Below, piece after piece: positions 8,540-20,025 of a stretch of DNA of 64,000 bases. The first letter of the stretch is position 1; each line of letters starts with the position of its first letter. A program made the translations under genes and the position numbers. This DNA comes from Limnohabitans sp. T6-20 (lineage in GTDB: Bacteria > Pseudomonadota > Gammaproteobacteria > Burkholderiales > Burkholderiaceae_C), in assembly GCF_003063505.1 (NCBI RefSeq), contig NZ_NERW01000003.1, forward strand, positions 372,001-436,000, written 5' to 3'. The notes below the pieces were generated by a model. The model worked only from the letters and a program-made list of their open reading frames with translations. It made no database searches and was not told the origin of the DNA.

Positions 8540-9430
8540 TCAGGCAGCCAGGATCATGGCGGAGCCCAGCACCGCCATGACCGCACCGCCCCAAGCCCCC
8601 CAAGCGGGGCTGCGGCGGTAAACCACCCACAGCAGCGGCAGCAGCAAGATGGGGGTGAGTGACGAAAAAATCCCCACAAGATTGGCCTGCCCGGTTTTCA
8701 GCGCCTGCAAGATCAAGGTCATGCCCAAAGCCATCGCCACAGCGGCACTGGCCCAGGTGTTCAACAGGGTTTTGACAACCAACGGGTTTTGCACCCGCGC
8801 CACCTGCGCACCCGCCCAAAGCAACACAAGATGCGCCAGAAAGCTGGCCGAGGTGCGCACCGCAGACGCCGCCACAGCATCCACCCCTGAAGTCATCAAG
8901 GGCTTGATCATCAAGGTCGCCACCGACTGACACAGGGCAGCCAACAGGCCCAGCAAGACACCGACCATCAAAGTGCCCTGCGTTTTCTCCCACGCGTGGG
9001 TTTCGCTCTCGCGGCGGCCCCAGACGATGGCCACCATCACGCCCGAGACCAGCAAACTGCCGCCCAGCAAGGTCCAGCCCCACAGGGTTTCGCCCAAAAA
9101 AAGCCAGGCCAAAAAGGTGGAAAAAATGGCATGCGTGGCAAACAGCACCCCACTGCGGCGCGGCCCCAAGCGGTTCATGCAAGCAAACAGTGCCGTGTCG
9201 CCGATAAAAATGCCGATGAAGCCCGACAAGGCCAGCAACGCGACGTTGGCAGCATCCAGGCTGCGCCATTGCCCGGTGAACAGCGCCAGCGCCCAGAGCA
9301 GGGTCAGCGCAAAAAACAAGCGCCAGCGGGTGAATGCGAATGCGCCCATCTGACTGGCCGCTGCGGCAGAAAACAAACTGCCCACCGCCCATGACAAGGC
9401 GGCCAGCGCCGCCAGGAGTTCAGCCTGCAC
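8540..9430 (-). CDS. EamA/DMT-family transporter
   Basis: 296 residues with about ten hydrophobic helices arranged as two EamA repeats (roughly 5-140 and 155-295), the layout of drug/metabolite exporters such as RhaT/YdcZ relatives. The first repeat includes FLGETLWGWTLLGGSLLVSGV, the usual end of an EamA unit. Substrate unknown. A GCTGCCT/AGGCAGC inverted repeat around 8523-8551 overlaps its 3' end and could end transcription from both sides, since it converges with the YqeY gene. Confidence 0.88.
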   Translation of the reverse strand: MQAELLAALAALSWAVGSLFSAAAASQMGAFAFTRWRLFFALTLLWALALFTGQWRSLDAANVALLALSGFIGIFIGDTALFACMNRLGPRRSGVLFATHAIFSTFLAWLFLGETLWGWTLLGGSLLVSGVMVAIVWGRRESETHAWEKTQGTLMVGVLLGLLAALCQSVATLMIKPLMTSGVDAVAASAVRTSASFLAHLVLLWAGAQVARVQNPLVVKTLLNTWASAAVAMALGMTLILQALKTGQANLVGIFSSLTPILLLPLLWVVYRRSPAWGAWGGAVMAVLGSAMILAA

Positions 9431-9443
9431 AGCGCTGCGGGCC

Positions 9444-10856
9444 TCAGCTGCCCGCCAGCTTCATGCGGTTGACCAGAATGGAGCCCGTGGTTTTGGCCCC
9501 CATGTTGTAGGTGTCTGCGCCCACGGCCTCGATGCCCATCAGCATGTCTTTGAGGTTGCCCGCGATGGTGATCTCGTGCACCGGGTAGGCGATCTCACCG
9601 TTTTCGACCCAGAAACCGCTGGCCCCGCGTGAATAGTCACCGGTCACATAGTTCACGCCCTGCCCCATCAGCTCGATCACAAACAGGCCTGTGCCCAATT
9701 TTTTGAGCATTTCGTCCAGGTTGTCGCCCGCTTGCGTCAGGCGCGAGGTCAGCGTCAGGTTGTGCGAGCCGCCGGCATTGCCGGTGGTCTTCATGCCCAG
9801 TTTGCGGGCCGAATAGCTGGACAGGAAATAGCCCTCCACACGCCCGCCCTTGACCACCTTGCGGCGTACCGAGCGCACACCTTCGTCGTCAAAAGGTGAG
9901 CTGCCCTTGCCGCGCAGCAAGAAGGGGTCTTCTTCGATGTCGATGTGCTTGGGGAACACTTTTTTACCCAGCGAGTCGAGCAAAAAGCTGCTCTTGCGGT
10001 AGAGCGCGCCACCACTCACGGCCTGCACAAAACCACCCAACAGGCCTGCAGCCACGGGCGACTCAAACAACACAGGGCACTCGGTGGTCGCGATCTTGCG
10101 CGCACCCAGGCGCGACAAGGCACGCTCTGCGGCATAACGGCCCACGGCTTCGGGCGAAGCCAGTTCATTGGCCGATCGCATCGAGGTGTACCAGGCATCG
10201 CGTTGCATTTCGGCGTTGCGACCGGGCAGTTTGGCAATCGGTGCCACCGAGATGCTGTGGCGCGAGCTGGCATAGCCGCCCCGAAAGCCGTGCGTGTGGG
10301 CACTGAAAAAGTGGCTTTGCTGGGCCGACACCGCCGCGCCGTCGCTGTTGGTGATGCGGCGGCTGGTTTTCAGGGCCGCAGCTTCGCATTCCAGCGCCAA
10401 TTTGGCCGCCTCTTCGCTGTTGATGGACCAGGGGTGGAACAAATCCAGATCGCGGTGGTTCGTTTCGATGTCGGCCTCGTCGGGCAAACCGGCTGTGGGG
10501 TCTTCGGCCGTGAAACGGGCGATGTCATAAGCGGCCTGCACGGTGCGCTCAATCGCCGCTTTTGAAAAGTCTGAAGTGCTGGCATTGCCCCGACGGTGGT
10601 CCACATAGACCGTCACGCCCAGGGATTTGTCGCGGTTGCGTTCCACATTTTCCAACTCGCCTTTGCGCACGCTGACCGACAAGCCGCAGCCCTCGGAGGC
10701 TTCGGCACCGGCGTTGGTCGCGCCCAGCTTTTTCGCGTGATGCAGGGCGATGTCCACCAAGCCTTCAAAATGGTCACGCGAATAACTGAAGCCGTCATGC
10801 GGCTGTGACGCAATAGCGGTCGATGCGGAGGCTTTTTTGGCGGTGGGTGTTTTCAC
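9444..10856 (-). CDS. pmbA: PmbA/TldE metalloprotease subunit
   Basis: About 470 residues using the GTG at 10856; a longer frame back to 10976 overlaps the divergent darP start region and was not used. The sequence fits PmbA/TldE: GLSVSVRKGELENVERNRDKS, DLDLFHPW, and the C-terminal GVNYVTGDYSRGASGFWVEN. With TldD it forms a complex in which TldD holds the metal site; it processes modified peptides (microcin B17 precursor) and degrades antitoxin CcdA in E. coli. TldD is not in this window. There is no strong ribosome-binding site at the chosen start, so the start is uncertain. Confidence 0.92.
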   Translation of the reverse strand: MKTPTAKKASASTAIASQPHDGFSYSRDHFEGLVDIALHHAKKLGATNAGAEASEGCGLSVSVRKGELENVERNRDKSLGVTVYVDHRRGNASTSDFSKAAIERTVQAAYDIARFTAEDPTAGLPDEADIETNHRDLDLFHPWSINSEEAAKLALECEAAALKTSRRITNSDGAAVSAQQSHFFSAHTHGFRGGYASSRHSISVAPIAKLPGRNAEMQRDAWYTSMRSANELASPEAVGRYAAERALSRLGARKIATTECPVLFESPVAAGLLGGFVQAVSGGALYRKSSFLLDSLGKKVFPKHIDIEEDPFLLRGKGSSPFDDEGVRSVRRKVVKGGRVEGYFLSSYSARKLGMKTTGNAGGSHNLTLTSRLTQAGDNLDEMLKKLGTGLFVIELMGQGVNYVTGDYSRGASGFWVENGEIAYPVHEITIAGNLKDMLMGIEAVGADTYNMGAKTTGSILVNRMKLAGS

Positions 10857-10904
10857 GGGAATGGTCTCAAAGCAGATGGCGAACGCGCAGCTCGCAGTGG
10901 CCGC

Positions 10905-10910
10905 TATGAT
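10905..10910 (+). promoter_or_regulatory. Possible -10 element for darP
   Basis: TATGAT lies 50 bases before the darP start, in the short divergent gap with pmbA. No good -35 hexamer is visible. Confidence 0.3.
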
Positions 10911-10959
10911 ACTTGCCACCCAGCCTCTGCGCTGTCCTTGAGAACGAGTTCCCCCAGTC

Positions 10960-11616
10960 ATGTCCCGTAAACCCAAAAAAGGCTATTTCGTCCGCGGTCA
11001 ATTTGTTGCCGAAGGCAGCGAACTCGACCTGGAGTACAAGCGCGAGCTCAAAGGCGGCCTGGACGGCCCCAGCCGCACCGAACTCAAGCGCGAAAGCACC
11101 GAACTGCAAGAACTCGGCACCGCCTTGCTGACCCTGCGCAAAGACCTCATGGAAGGCTTGAACCTGCCCGACAAACTGGTCGATGGCCTGGCCGAAGCCA
11201 AACGCATCACCAACTTTGAAGGCAAGCGCCGCCAGATGCAATTCATCGGCAAGCAAATGCGTTTGCTCAGCCCCGAAACCCTGCAAGCCGTGCGCGAAGC
11301 CCTGGACATTCAGCGCCTGGGCAGCGCCAAAGACACCCAGGCCCTGCACCTGGCCGAAGCCTGGCGCGACCGCCTGATCGCTGACGATGCCGCTGTGGGC
11401 GAATGGATTGCACATTACCCGCAAACCGACATTCAGCAGCTGCGTGCCCTGGTGCGCCAGGCCCGCAAAGATGCCGTGCCGGTGACCAACACGGCGGTGT
11501 CGCAAGGCTTGGCCCCGCGCCAAAGCCGAGCCTACCGTGAGATGTTCAAACTGGTCCGCAGCATCCTGACGGACGGTGCCAGCGATGAGTCCCCTGAAAG
11601 CGAAGACGATGAGTGA
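10960..11616 (+). CDS. darP: Ribosome biogenesis factor DarP (YjgA)
   Basis: 218 residues. LKRESTELQELGTALLTL and the helical body EAKRITNFEGKRRQMQFIGKQMR are hallmarks of the YjgA family (PF04751), which associates with late 50S subunit precursors and promotes peptidyl-transferase centre maturation. An acidic tail (SDESPESEDDE) ends the protein. Divergent from pmbA, an arrangement (pmbA/yjgA) conserved across proteobacteria. The stop overlaps the mog start by eight bases. Confidence 0.93.
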   Translation: MSRKPKKGYFVRGQFVAEGSELDLEYKRELKGGLDGPSRTELKRESTELQELGTALLTLRKDLMEGLNLPDKLVDGLAEAKRITNFEGKRRQMQFIGKQMRLLSPETLQAVREALDIQRLGSAKDTQALHLAEAWRDRLIADDAAVGEWIAHYPQTDIQQLRALVRQARKDAVPVTNTAVSQGLAPRQSRAYREMFKLVRSILTDGASDESPESEDDE

Positions 11617-12205
11617 AAGCCTGCATGACCCCGTCAAAATCGGCATCGTGTCGATCAGCGACCGCGCCAGCACAGGGGTTTACGAAGACAAGGGCCTGCC
11701 AGCCTTGCAAGAATGGCTCACCCGCGCCCTGCTCAACCCCATCACGTTTGAGCCGCGCCTGATCCCCGACGAAAAGGACCGCATCAGCGCCACCCTGATC
11801 GAACTGGTCGATGCCGGTTGCAGCCTGGTGCTGACCACCGGGGGCACAGGCCCCGCCCTGCGCGATGTGACCCCCGAGGCGACGCTGGCTGTGGCCGACA
11901 AAGAGATGCCTGGATTTGGCGAACAAATGCGCCAGATCAGCCTGAAATTTGTGCCCACTGCCATCTTGTCGCGCCAGGTGGCCGTGATCCGGGGCCAAAG
12001 CCTGATCATCAACCTGCCGGGACAGCCCAAATCGATTGCGGAAACACTCGAAGGCCTGAAGGATGCCGACGGCAAACCGGTGGTGCACGGCATTTTTGCG
12101 GCCGTGCCCTATTGCGTGGACCTGATCGGCGGCCCCTACATGGAAACACGCGACGAGGTCTGCAAGGCCTTCCGCCCCAAAACCGCGATCCGACCTGCAC
12201 GCTGA
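11609..12205 (+). CDS. mog: Molybdopterin adenylyltransferase
   Basis: 198 residues from the ATG at 11609, which overlaps the darP stop; a longer frame from 11576 lies within darP. Motifs are IGIVSISDRAS at the N-terminus, the MoCF signature TTGGTGPALRDVTPEAT and QPKSIAETLEGLKDADGK. The enzyme adenylates molybdopterin before molybdenum insertion. It is the only molybdenum-cofactor gene seen, though a ModA-like fragment lies at the window's left edge. Confidence 0.93.
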   Translation: MSESLHDPVKIGIVSISDRASTGVYEDKGLPALQEWLTRALLNPITFEPRLIPDEKDRISATLIELVDAGCSLVLTTGGTGPALRDVTPEATLAVADKEMPGFGEQMRQISLKFVPTAILSRQVAVIRGQSLIINLPGQPKSIAETLEGLKDADGKPVVHGIFAAVPYCVDLIGGPYMETRDEVCKAFRPKTAIRPAR

Positions 12206-12220
12206 GTCAAGGCCTGTCCG

Positions 12221-13105
12221 GTGAAGAAGTCCAAAGCGAACGTGCCCACACCTGTCCACCAACCAGCGCTGTCAGGCTGGCGTTTGCGCTGGTACACCGT
12301 CATTTTTGAAGCCGACACGGCCGCTGGCCGAAGCTTTGATCTGATGCTGATTGCGCTGATCCTGTGCAGCATCGGCGTGGTCATGGCCGACAGCGTGACC
12401 CACATCCATGTCCAATACAGTTTCGCTTTTGCATCGGCCGAGTGGCTGTTCACCGTCTTGTTCACGCTGGAATATCTGGCACGGCTGGCCTGCAGTCCCA
12501 AGCCATGGCGTTATGCCACCAGTTTTTTTGGTGTGGTCGATCTGGTCTCGGTGTTGCCCACCTATCTGGCGCTGTTCTTTCCGGAGTTGTATGCCCTGAT
12601 CGATGTGCGGGTGCTGCGGCTTTTGCGGGTGTTTCGCGTGCTCAAACTGGCCGCTTACGTCAGCGAATACCAGTCACTGGCCAACGCCTTGGTGGCCAGC
12701 CGTCGCAAGATATTGGTGTTTTTGTCGGCTGTGCTCATGCTGGTGGTGGTCATGGGCACCATCATGTATGTGGTCGAAGGCCCTGCCAACGGCTTCACCA
12801 GCATCCCCACCTCGGTTTACTGGGCCATCACCACCATGACCACCGTGGGCTTTGGCGACATCACCCCTAAAACCGATCTGGGTCGGCTGATTTCCTCGGC
12901 CATGATGCTGCTCGGCTGGGGCACATTGGCGGTGCCGACCGGCATTGTGACGGCTGAAATGACCAGCCACAAGCTGGGCCACAGAGGCCAGCCCACCACA
13001 CGAACTTGTCACCAATGCCTGAGCGAAGGCCACTTGGTCAACGCGCAATATTGCTTCCAATGCGGGGCCCCCTTGCCCGACTACCTGCACGAAGAACAGG
13101 ACTGA
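12221..13105 (+). CDS. Voltage-gated potassium channel-like protein with C-terminal zinc ribbon
   Basis: 294 residues, GTG start. Six-helix ion-channel layout: S1-S3 in residues 38-120, an S4-like helix with repeated arginines (RVLRLLRVFRVLK, 130-142), and the selectivity filter TVGFGD (208-213) between S5 and S6. After S6 there is a short cytosolic tail with four cysteines in CHQC...CFQCG spacing (263, 266, 278, 281), a rubredoxin-like zinc ribbon. The channel family is clear; the zinc ribbon could sense metal or redox state, which is inference. Follows mog by 15 bases. Confidence 0.88.
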   Translation: MKKSKANVPTPVHQPALSGWRLRWYTVIFEADTAAGRSFDLMLIALILCSIGVVMADSVTHIHVQYSFAFASAEWLFTVLFTLEYLARLACSPKPWRYATSFFGVVDLVSVLPTYLALFFPELYALIDVRVLRLLRVFRVLKLAAYVSEYQSLANALVASRRKILVFLSAVLMLVVVMGTIMYVVEGPANGFTSIPTSVYWAITTMTTVGFGDITPKTDLGRLISSAMMLLGWGTLAVPTGIVTAEMTSHKLGHRGQPTTRTCHQCLSEGHLVNAQYCFQCGAPLPDYLHEEQD

Positions 13106-13155
13106 CAGCCGCTCCACTAGAAGCCTTTTGGCAGGGGGCCGCCTTTATCTTTGGG

Positions 13156-13161
13156 TATAAT
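13156..13161 (+). promoter_or_regulatory. Probable -10 element of the rpoD promoter
   Basis: TATAAT about 240 bases before the rpoD start. TTGGCA lies 22 bases upstream (13128-13133), longer than the usual 16-18 spacer, so the -35 is unsure. The 240-base leader contains nothing else I can name. Confidence 0.5.
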
Positions 13162-13402
13162 CCATTTTTCGGCAAGAGCGACAGCAGCACCTCCGGCTAG
13201 ACCACCGCCATCAGCGCGACGCCCCCATGCGGGCCGGTCACCGTTCCGCAAGGACTGCATTCCAAATGTTCGCCCACCATCTTGCCATTGCAAATTTGAC
13301 GCCCATATAGGGTGTTGATTTGTGTCCTACAAGCCCGCGCCGGGATGTATTTGGCGCTGACTGTGTCCGTTTCCTTGTCTGTTTTGATGTTCTGAGGTGT
13401 TC

Positions 13403-15907
<2,505 letters not shown>

Positions 15908-15932
15908 ATCCCTCAGCCTCCACAAGCTGCAA

Positions 15933-15965
15933 AGCCTCCCGACTGCAAAGTCGGGAGGCTGTTTT
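15933..15965 (+). terminator. Intrinsic terminator of rpoD
   Basis: Perfect 12-bp stem AGCCTCCCGACT (15933-15944) and AGTCGGGAGGCT (15949-15960) with loop GCAA, then GTTTT. Confidence 0.95.
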
Positions 15966-16053
15966 CATTCTGACAACCCAATGATTGTCAACATCAACAG
16001 ACAAATGAGCATGACATTTCTTAATTAAAAAAATCATCAAATGCCCCCGGTGG

Positions 16054-16087
16054 CGAACATCACGTCCATAATGTTCGATAACGAACA
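16054..16087. promoter_or_regulatory. Operator-like array of three CGAACA half-sites
   Basis: CGAACAT (16054-16060), ATGTTCG (16071-16077) and CGAACA (16082-16087) alternate in orientation. The last two form the perfect dyad TGTTCG-ATAA-CGAACA (16072-16087), a spacing usual for Crp/Fnr dimers. It lies 57 bases before the start of the Crp-like gene, in an AT-rich stretch, which suggests autoregulation. Confidence 0.6.
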
Positions 16088-16143
16088 CAAAAAATAGTGA
16101 TGAAAAATTACAGTAAACATCAGTTGTAACAAAGGACGCAAAA

Positions 16144-16827
16144 ATGCTAAGTCCATCAAATAACCTGATGATAGAAAAGTTAAGTCACGAAAAGTACGAA
16201 AAACTGGCTTCGTACTTTCAGCTTATTTGCCTTGAGGCCGGGCAATTGATTTTCAGGCCTCATGAAACGATCCAATTCGTGTTTTTCCCGGTGAGTGCCA
16301 TCATCGCCATGCAAATAGACATCTCGGATGGTTCGTCGGCCGATATCGTGCTGATCGGCAAAGAAGGCATGGTCGGCAGTGGGGTGATGGGTGGTAACCA
16401 GAATTTCAGCAGAGCTCATGTGAAATTTTCAGGTTTTGCCTACAAATTGCCGCTGGAAGTTTTTCAGTCCGAGTTGGCACAGGACCGTGAATTCCTCAAA
16501 ATCTGGATGGCAAGCACGCGTCAGATGATTTTGCAAATTGCCATGCCGACCGTGTGCAGCAGCAAGCACAGCAATGAGCAGCAAATCATTCGCTGGATCA
16601 TGAACACCCTGGACAAGACCCAAGGCAATGTCTTGCAAATCACACACCAGGAAATTGCCGACATTCTGGGCATACGCCGTGAATCGGTCACTTTAGCCGC
16701 TGGAAAACTGAGTCACGAAGGATTGATAGAAGTCTCACGAGGTCAATTGAGCGTCTTGAACAGACACATGCTAGAGGCAAGGGCATGCGAGTGCTACCGG
16801 GTCATGAATCCGGCCAAAAAGCATTGA
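16144..16827 (+). CDS. Crp/Fnr-family transcriptional regulator
   Basis: 227 residues. An N-terminal cupin-like sensor domain (residues 20-140; FVFFPVSAIIAMQ, GKEGMVGSGVMGG) lacks the phosphate-binding cassette of true cAMP receptors, and no FNR-type cysteine cluster is present. The C-terminal winged helix has QEIADILGIRRESVTLAAGKL as its helix-turn-helix. The ligand is unknown. It lies directly upstream of the HlyD-like gene (32-base gap) and downstream of a dyad array, so it likely controls this surface-polysaccharide locus and itself. A related regulator with the recognition helix RRESIT is encoded at 41322-42680 next to the pilus locus. Confidence 0.88.
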   Translation: MLSPSNNLMIEKLSHEKYEKLASYFQLICLEAGQLIFRPHETIQFVFFPVSAIIAMQIDISDGSSADIVLIGKEGMVGSGVMGGNQNFSRAHVKFSGFAYKLPLEVFQSELAQDREFLKIWMASTRQMILQIAMPTVCSSKHSNEQQIIRWIMNTLDKTQGNVLQITHQEIADILGIRRESVTLAAGKLSHEGLIEVSRGQLSVLNRHMLEARACECYRVMNPAKKH

Positions 16828-16859
16828 CAAGCAAGAACCCAACACTTCACACCATCGGC

Positions 16860-18083
16860 ATGTACACCTCATTCAAAAATTCCAAACGTGCCATCGGCTT
16901 GGGCATCGCCCTCGTCATTGCCGTAGTGCTCGTGCCCGCGTTGGCCAGCTTTCAAAGCATCAACGCCATCGTGAATACCCACTATGTGGTGGTCAAGTCG
17001 CCTATCGAAGGCACCTTGGACGGATTTTCAAAAATGCCCGGTCAGCCCATCGAACAAGGGGAGGAATTGGTCCGGATCAACAATACCCGCTTCAAGGAAA
17101 GTGCTGTCAACGAGCTGGCGGTGGAACAAAAAACTCTGGCCGAAAGAAGCCTGGGCTTGCAGCTGCACCTTAAAAATCTGCAGCAACTGCAAAAGGATTT
17201 GCAAAACCGGGTCTCTGTCCACCGCACGCACGAGTTTCTCCGACTGGAGGAACAACTGGCCCAGGCCAAATCCGAGAAAAAAGCCCAGGAAAGCCTGATC
17301 CGCGAACAACAATTGCTGGCGCAGCGCAATGCACTGCTTTTGAAAGAGAACTTCATCTCTGCAGCCCAAAACGAAGCCGCGCAATACGCGCTCGAAGTCA
17401 CACAAAGCCGGCTCGACATTTTCCAGGCGCGAATTCGGCTTCTTGAAACCGAAAAACAAGCAGTCACGCAATTTGTCTACTTGGGTGAAGGACGAAACGA
17501 CGTTCCGTATACACAGCAACGGCTCGATGACGTTCGCCTGCAAATCACCGACGTTGCTGCACGCCTGGGCGAAAATGAGCAACGCAGTTCAGATGTTCAA
17601 TGGCAGATCAGCAAGGAGCGGGACAACATGGCCATGTCCCGCGAGGTGCGCATGCATGTCCCCAGCCAAGGGGTCTTGTGGCGCAAATTTGGCAGCAATG
17701 GCACCGAGGTCGTGATCGGCACGGACCTGGCCCATTTGATCAACTGCGACAACCTGTTCCTCGATGTGGCCGTGCCGGAATCATCGCTTGAGTCCTTTCA
17801 AATCGGTAAACCGGTGCAGTACCGCCTGATTGGCAGTACCCCATGGCTCACGGGTCAAATCCATGCCGTCACAGGCAGTGGCAACAACTTGCAGGACACG
17901 ACATTGGTCGCTCAACTGCAACGGGAAAAGAAAGACGCCCGGATTTTCGTCAAAATCAATGCGGCGGACCTCGTCAAACCCCAAGAGAATTTGTGCTTTG
18001 CAGGCCGCAAAGTGGACGTCAAAGTGCCCCGTGAATGGCGTCCCTCGGTGTGGCTGAGCCGACTCAGCTCTTTCCTCATGTGA
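16860..18083 (+). CDS. HlyD-like periplasmic adaptor (membrane fusion protein) of an exopolysaccharide synthase
   Basis: 407 residues from ATG 16860; the longer frame from 16785 overlaps the regulator gene. One membrane helix (about 13-33) follows a short cytosolic start; then a biotinyl/lipoyl-like segment (VVVKSPIEGTLDGF), a long coiled coil (about 80-205, Gln/Leu/Lys-rich) and a second barrel part ending in VDVKVPREW. This is the HlyD/Alg44-type adaptor fold. The next gene, a synthase, begins seven bases after its stop, so it most likely guides the growing polymer through the periplasm. No PilZ domain is present here, unlike Alg44. Confidence 0.8.
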   Translation: MYTSFKNSKRAIGLGIALVIAVVLVPALASFQSINAIVNTHYVVVKSPIEGTLDGFSKMPGQPIEQGEELVRINNTRFKESAVNELAVEQKTLAERSLGLQLHLKNLQQLQKDLQNRVSVHRTHEFLRLEEQLAQAKSEKKAQESLIREQQLLAQRNALLLKENFISAAQNEAAQYALEVTQSRLDIFQARIRLLETEKQAVTQFVYLGEGRNDVPYTQQRLDDVRLQITDVAARLGENEQRSSDVQWQISKERDNMAMSREVRMHVPSQGVLWRKFGSNGTEVVIGTDLAHLINCDNLFLDVAVPESSLESFQIGKPVQYRLIGSTPWLTGQIHAVTGSGNNLQDTTLVAQLQREKKDARIFVKINAADLVKPQENLCFAGRKVDVKVPREWRPSVWLSRLSSFLM

Positions 18084-18090
18084 CACCCAC

Positions 18091-20025
18091 ATGGATTACA
18101 TCCCCCTGTTGCTGGTCGCCGCATTCTTCCTGCTGGTTTGGGACACGCCACGCCACGAAATCAAAACTCGGCAAATGGTGTGCCTCATCCCCGCGCTCCT
18201 GTGCCTGCAGTACCTGTCCTGGCGTTTGTTCAGCACCGTCTGGCCCGACAACGAAGACAGCGCTTGGGCTCAGACCTGGATTTGGGGCGTTTGGGGCATT
18301 GAAGTTTTGGCCTTCATCGAGGTGGCGGTTTTCTTGCTGATCATGAGCCGCACCAACACGCGAAGCGAAGAAGCCGACCAACACCAGATGCCCAGCCCTT
18401 TGCCTGAGGTGGACATTTTCATTCCCACTTACAACGAGCCCTTGGACGTTCTGGAAAAAACCATTGTGGCCGCCGCCGCCGTGGACTACCCGAACAAAAC
18501 CGTCTGGGTGCTGGACGATGGCAAGCGCGATTGGTTACGGACGTTTTGCGAAGACACGGGTGTGCGCTACCTGACCCGAGCCGACAACGCGCACGCCAAG
18601 GCCGGGAACATGAACCACGCATTGGCGCATGCCAAGGGCCAGTTCATTGCCGTGTTCGACGCGGACTTTGTGCCCTCCAAGAACTTCATCCGGCGCACCT
18701 TGGGCTTTTTCAGCGACACGACCATTGGCATCGTGCAAACGCCCCAACACTTCTACAACAAGGACCCGATTCAAACCAACCTGGGCTTGATGCAAATCTA
18801 CCCTGACGAGCAGCGCTTGTTTTTTGACCAAATGGCGGCTTCACGCGACGCGTGGCAAGCCGCCTTTTGCTGCGGCTCTTGCAGCATCATGCGTCGCCAA
18901 GCAGTCGATGCCGTTGGCGGCATTCCCACGCAAAGCATCACAGAGGATCTGCTGACCACCTTGGTCATGTTGCGCAAGGGGTACCAAACGATTTACCTCA
19001 ACGAACGCTTGAGCATGGGTTTGGCAGCCGAATCGATCGAAGGCTTCTTCGTCCAGCGTGAGCGCTGGTGCCGCGGGGCCATTCAGTCCCTGTTCCTCAA
19101 AGCAGGCCCTCTCGGTCCGGGGCTGAGTGTCATCCAAAGGATCCTGTTTTTCCCCACCAGCTGGCTCACGCAATACGCCGTCCGCCTGATGCTGATCGCC
19201 ATTCCTCTGGCGTATTTGCTTTTGGGCTGGCTGCCTTTTCACTTCACAGACGCGGCAGACATGGTGTTTTACCAGCTGCCTGTTTTCCTGTCGTTTTTTC
19301 TGGCCATGCGCTGGCTGGTCGGTGGCCATTTTTCGCCGCTGGTCTCCGGGCCCGCGGGTGTGTTCGCCAGTTTCAGGTTGGGACCAACGGTGGTGGCATC
19401 ACTGATCAAACCTTTTGGCAAACCCTTCAAAGTCACACCCAAGGGCTCGGACGCAGTTCATGGTCGCCAGGTGGATTTTTTCAGTCTGGGCATGATTTTG
19501 GTGTGCATGGCATTGACCTTGTTCGGCTTGCTGCTGAATGTCGTGCCCGAACTGGCGGTGGTGCCCCACGACGAATTTTTCCCGATTGCCCTGTTTTGGT
19601 CGCTGTTGAACATCGTCACCTTGGGTCTGGCAGCCTTGCTTTGCTTTGAAGGCCCGCGGGTGAGAAAGGAAGAGCGCTTCTTGCTGGCTGAATCGGCAAC
19701 GGCCCACGATGGCGAATTCGACATCACCGTTGACATCGTCGATGCCAGCGTCGATGGCTGCAAATTGGCCCTGCCGCCATCCAGCCATCACATTTTTAAA
19801 AAGGGAACGACCAGCTTGACCGTGCCAGGCGTTGGCCGCGTGATGCTCCATCCCGTGCGGCAAAACCACGGCCATCTGGCGGCCACGTTTGAATACAGCG
19901 GCAAGGCACAGCGCCACGCCATGATCTGCAAACTTTTTTCTGGGTGCTACACCACAGCGCCCCCAGCGAGCAGCTCTACCCGAGAGTTAATTTCATCTTT
20001 ATGGAAGAAAACGTTTCATGGCTAA
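18091..20025 (+). CDS. Cellulose-synthase-like glycosyltransferase 2 with C-terminal PilZ domain
   Basis: 644 residues. Membrane helices flank a processive GT2 domain with LDDGK (141-145), DAD (190-192), TED (284-286) and QRERW (322-326), the D,D,D,QxxRW set of polymer-forming synthases. Four or more helices follow (350-520). A C-terminal PilZ domain has RKEER (525-529) and DASVDG (551-556), matching the c-di-GMP-binding RxxxR and D/NxSxxG motifs. The enzyme should polymerise a sugar nucleotide and export the chain when c-di-GMP is bound. The sugar is unknown. No BcsB, BcsZ or BcsC homologue is nearby, so it is not a standard cellulose operon. Confidence 0.9.
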   Translation: MDYIPLLLVAAFFLLVWDTPRHEIKTRQMVCLIPALLCLQYLSWRLFSTVWPDNEDSAWAQTWIWGVWGIEVLAFIEVAVFLLIMSRTNTRSEEADQHQMPSPLPEVDIFIPTYNEPLDVLEKTIVAAAAVDYPNKTVWVLDDGKRDWLRTFCEDTGVRYLTRADNAHAKAGNMNHALAHAKGQFIAVFDADFVPSKNFIRRTLGFFSDTTIGIVQTPQHFYNKDPIQTNLGLMQIYPDEQRLFFDQMAASRDAWQAAFCCGSCSIMRRQAVDAVGGIPTQSITEDLLTTLVMLRKGYQTIYLNERLSMGLAAESIEGFFVQRERWCRGAIQSLFLKAGPLGPGLSVIQRILFFPTSWLTQYAVRLMLIAIPLAYLLLGWLPFHFTDAADMVFYQLPVFLSFFLAMRWLVGGHFSPLVSGPAGVFASFRLGPTVVASLIKPFGKPFKVTPKGSDAVHGRQVDFFSLGMILVCMALTLFGLLLNVVPELAVVPHDEFFPIALFWSLLNIVTLGLAALLCFEGPRVRKEERFLLAESATAHDGEFDITVDIVDASVDGCKLALPPSSHHIFKKGTTSLTVPGVGRVMLHPVRQNHGHLAATFEYSGKAQRHAMICKLFSGCYTTAPPASSSTRELISSLWKKTFHG

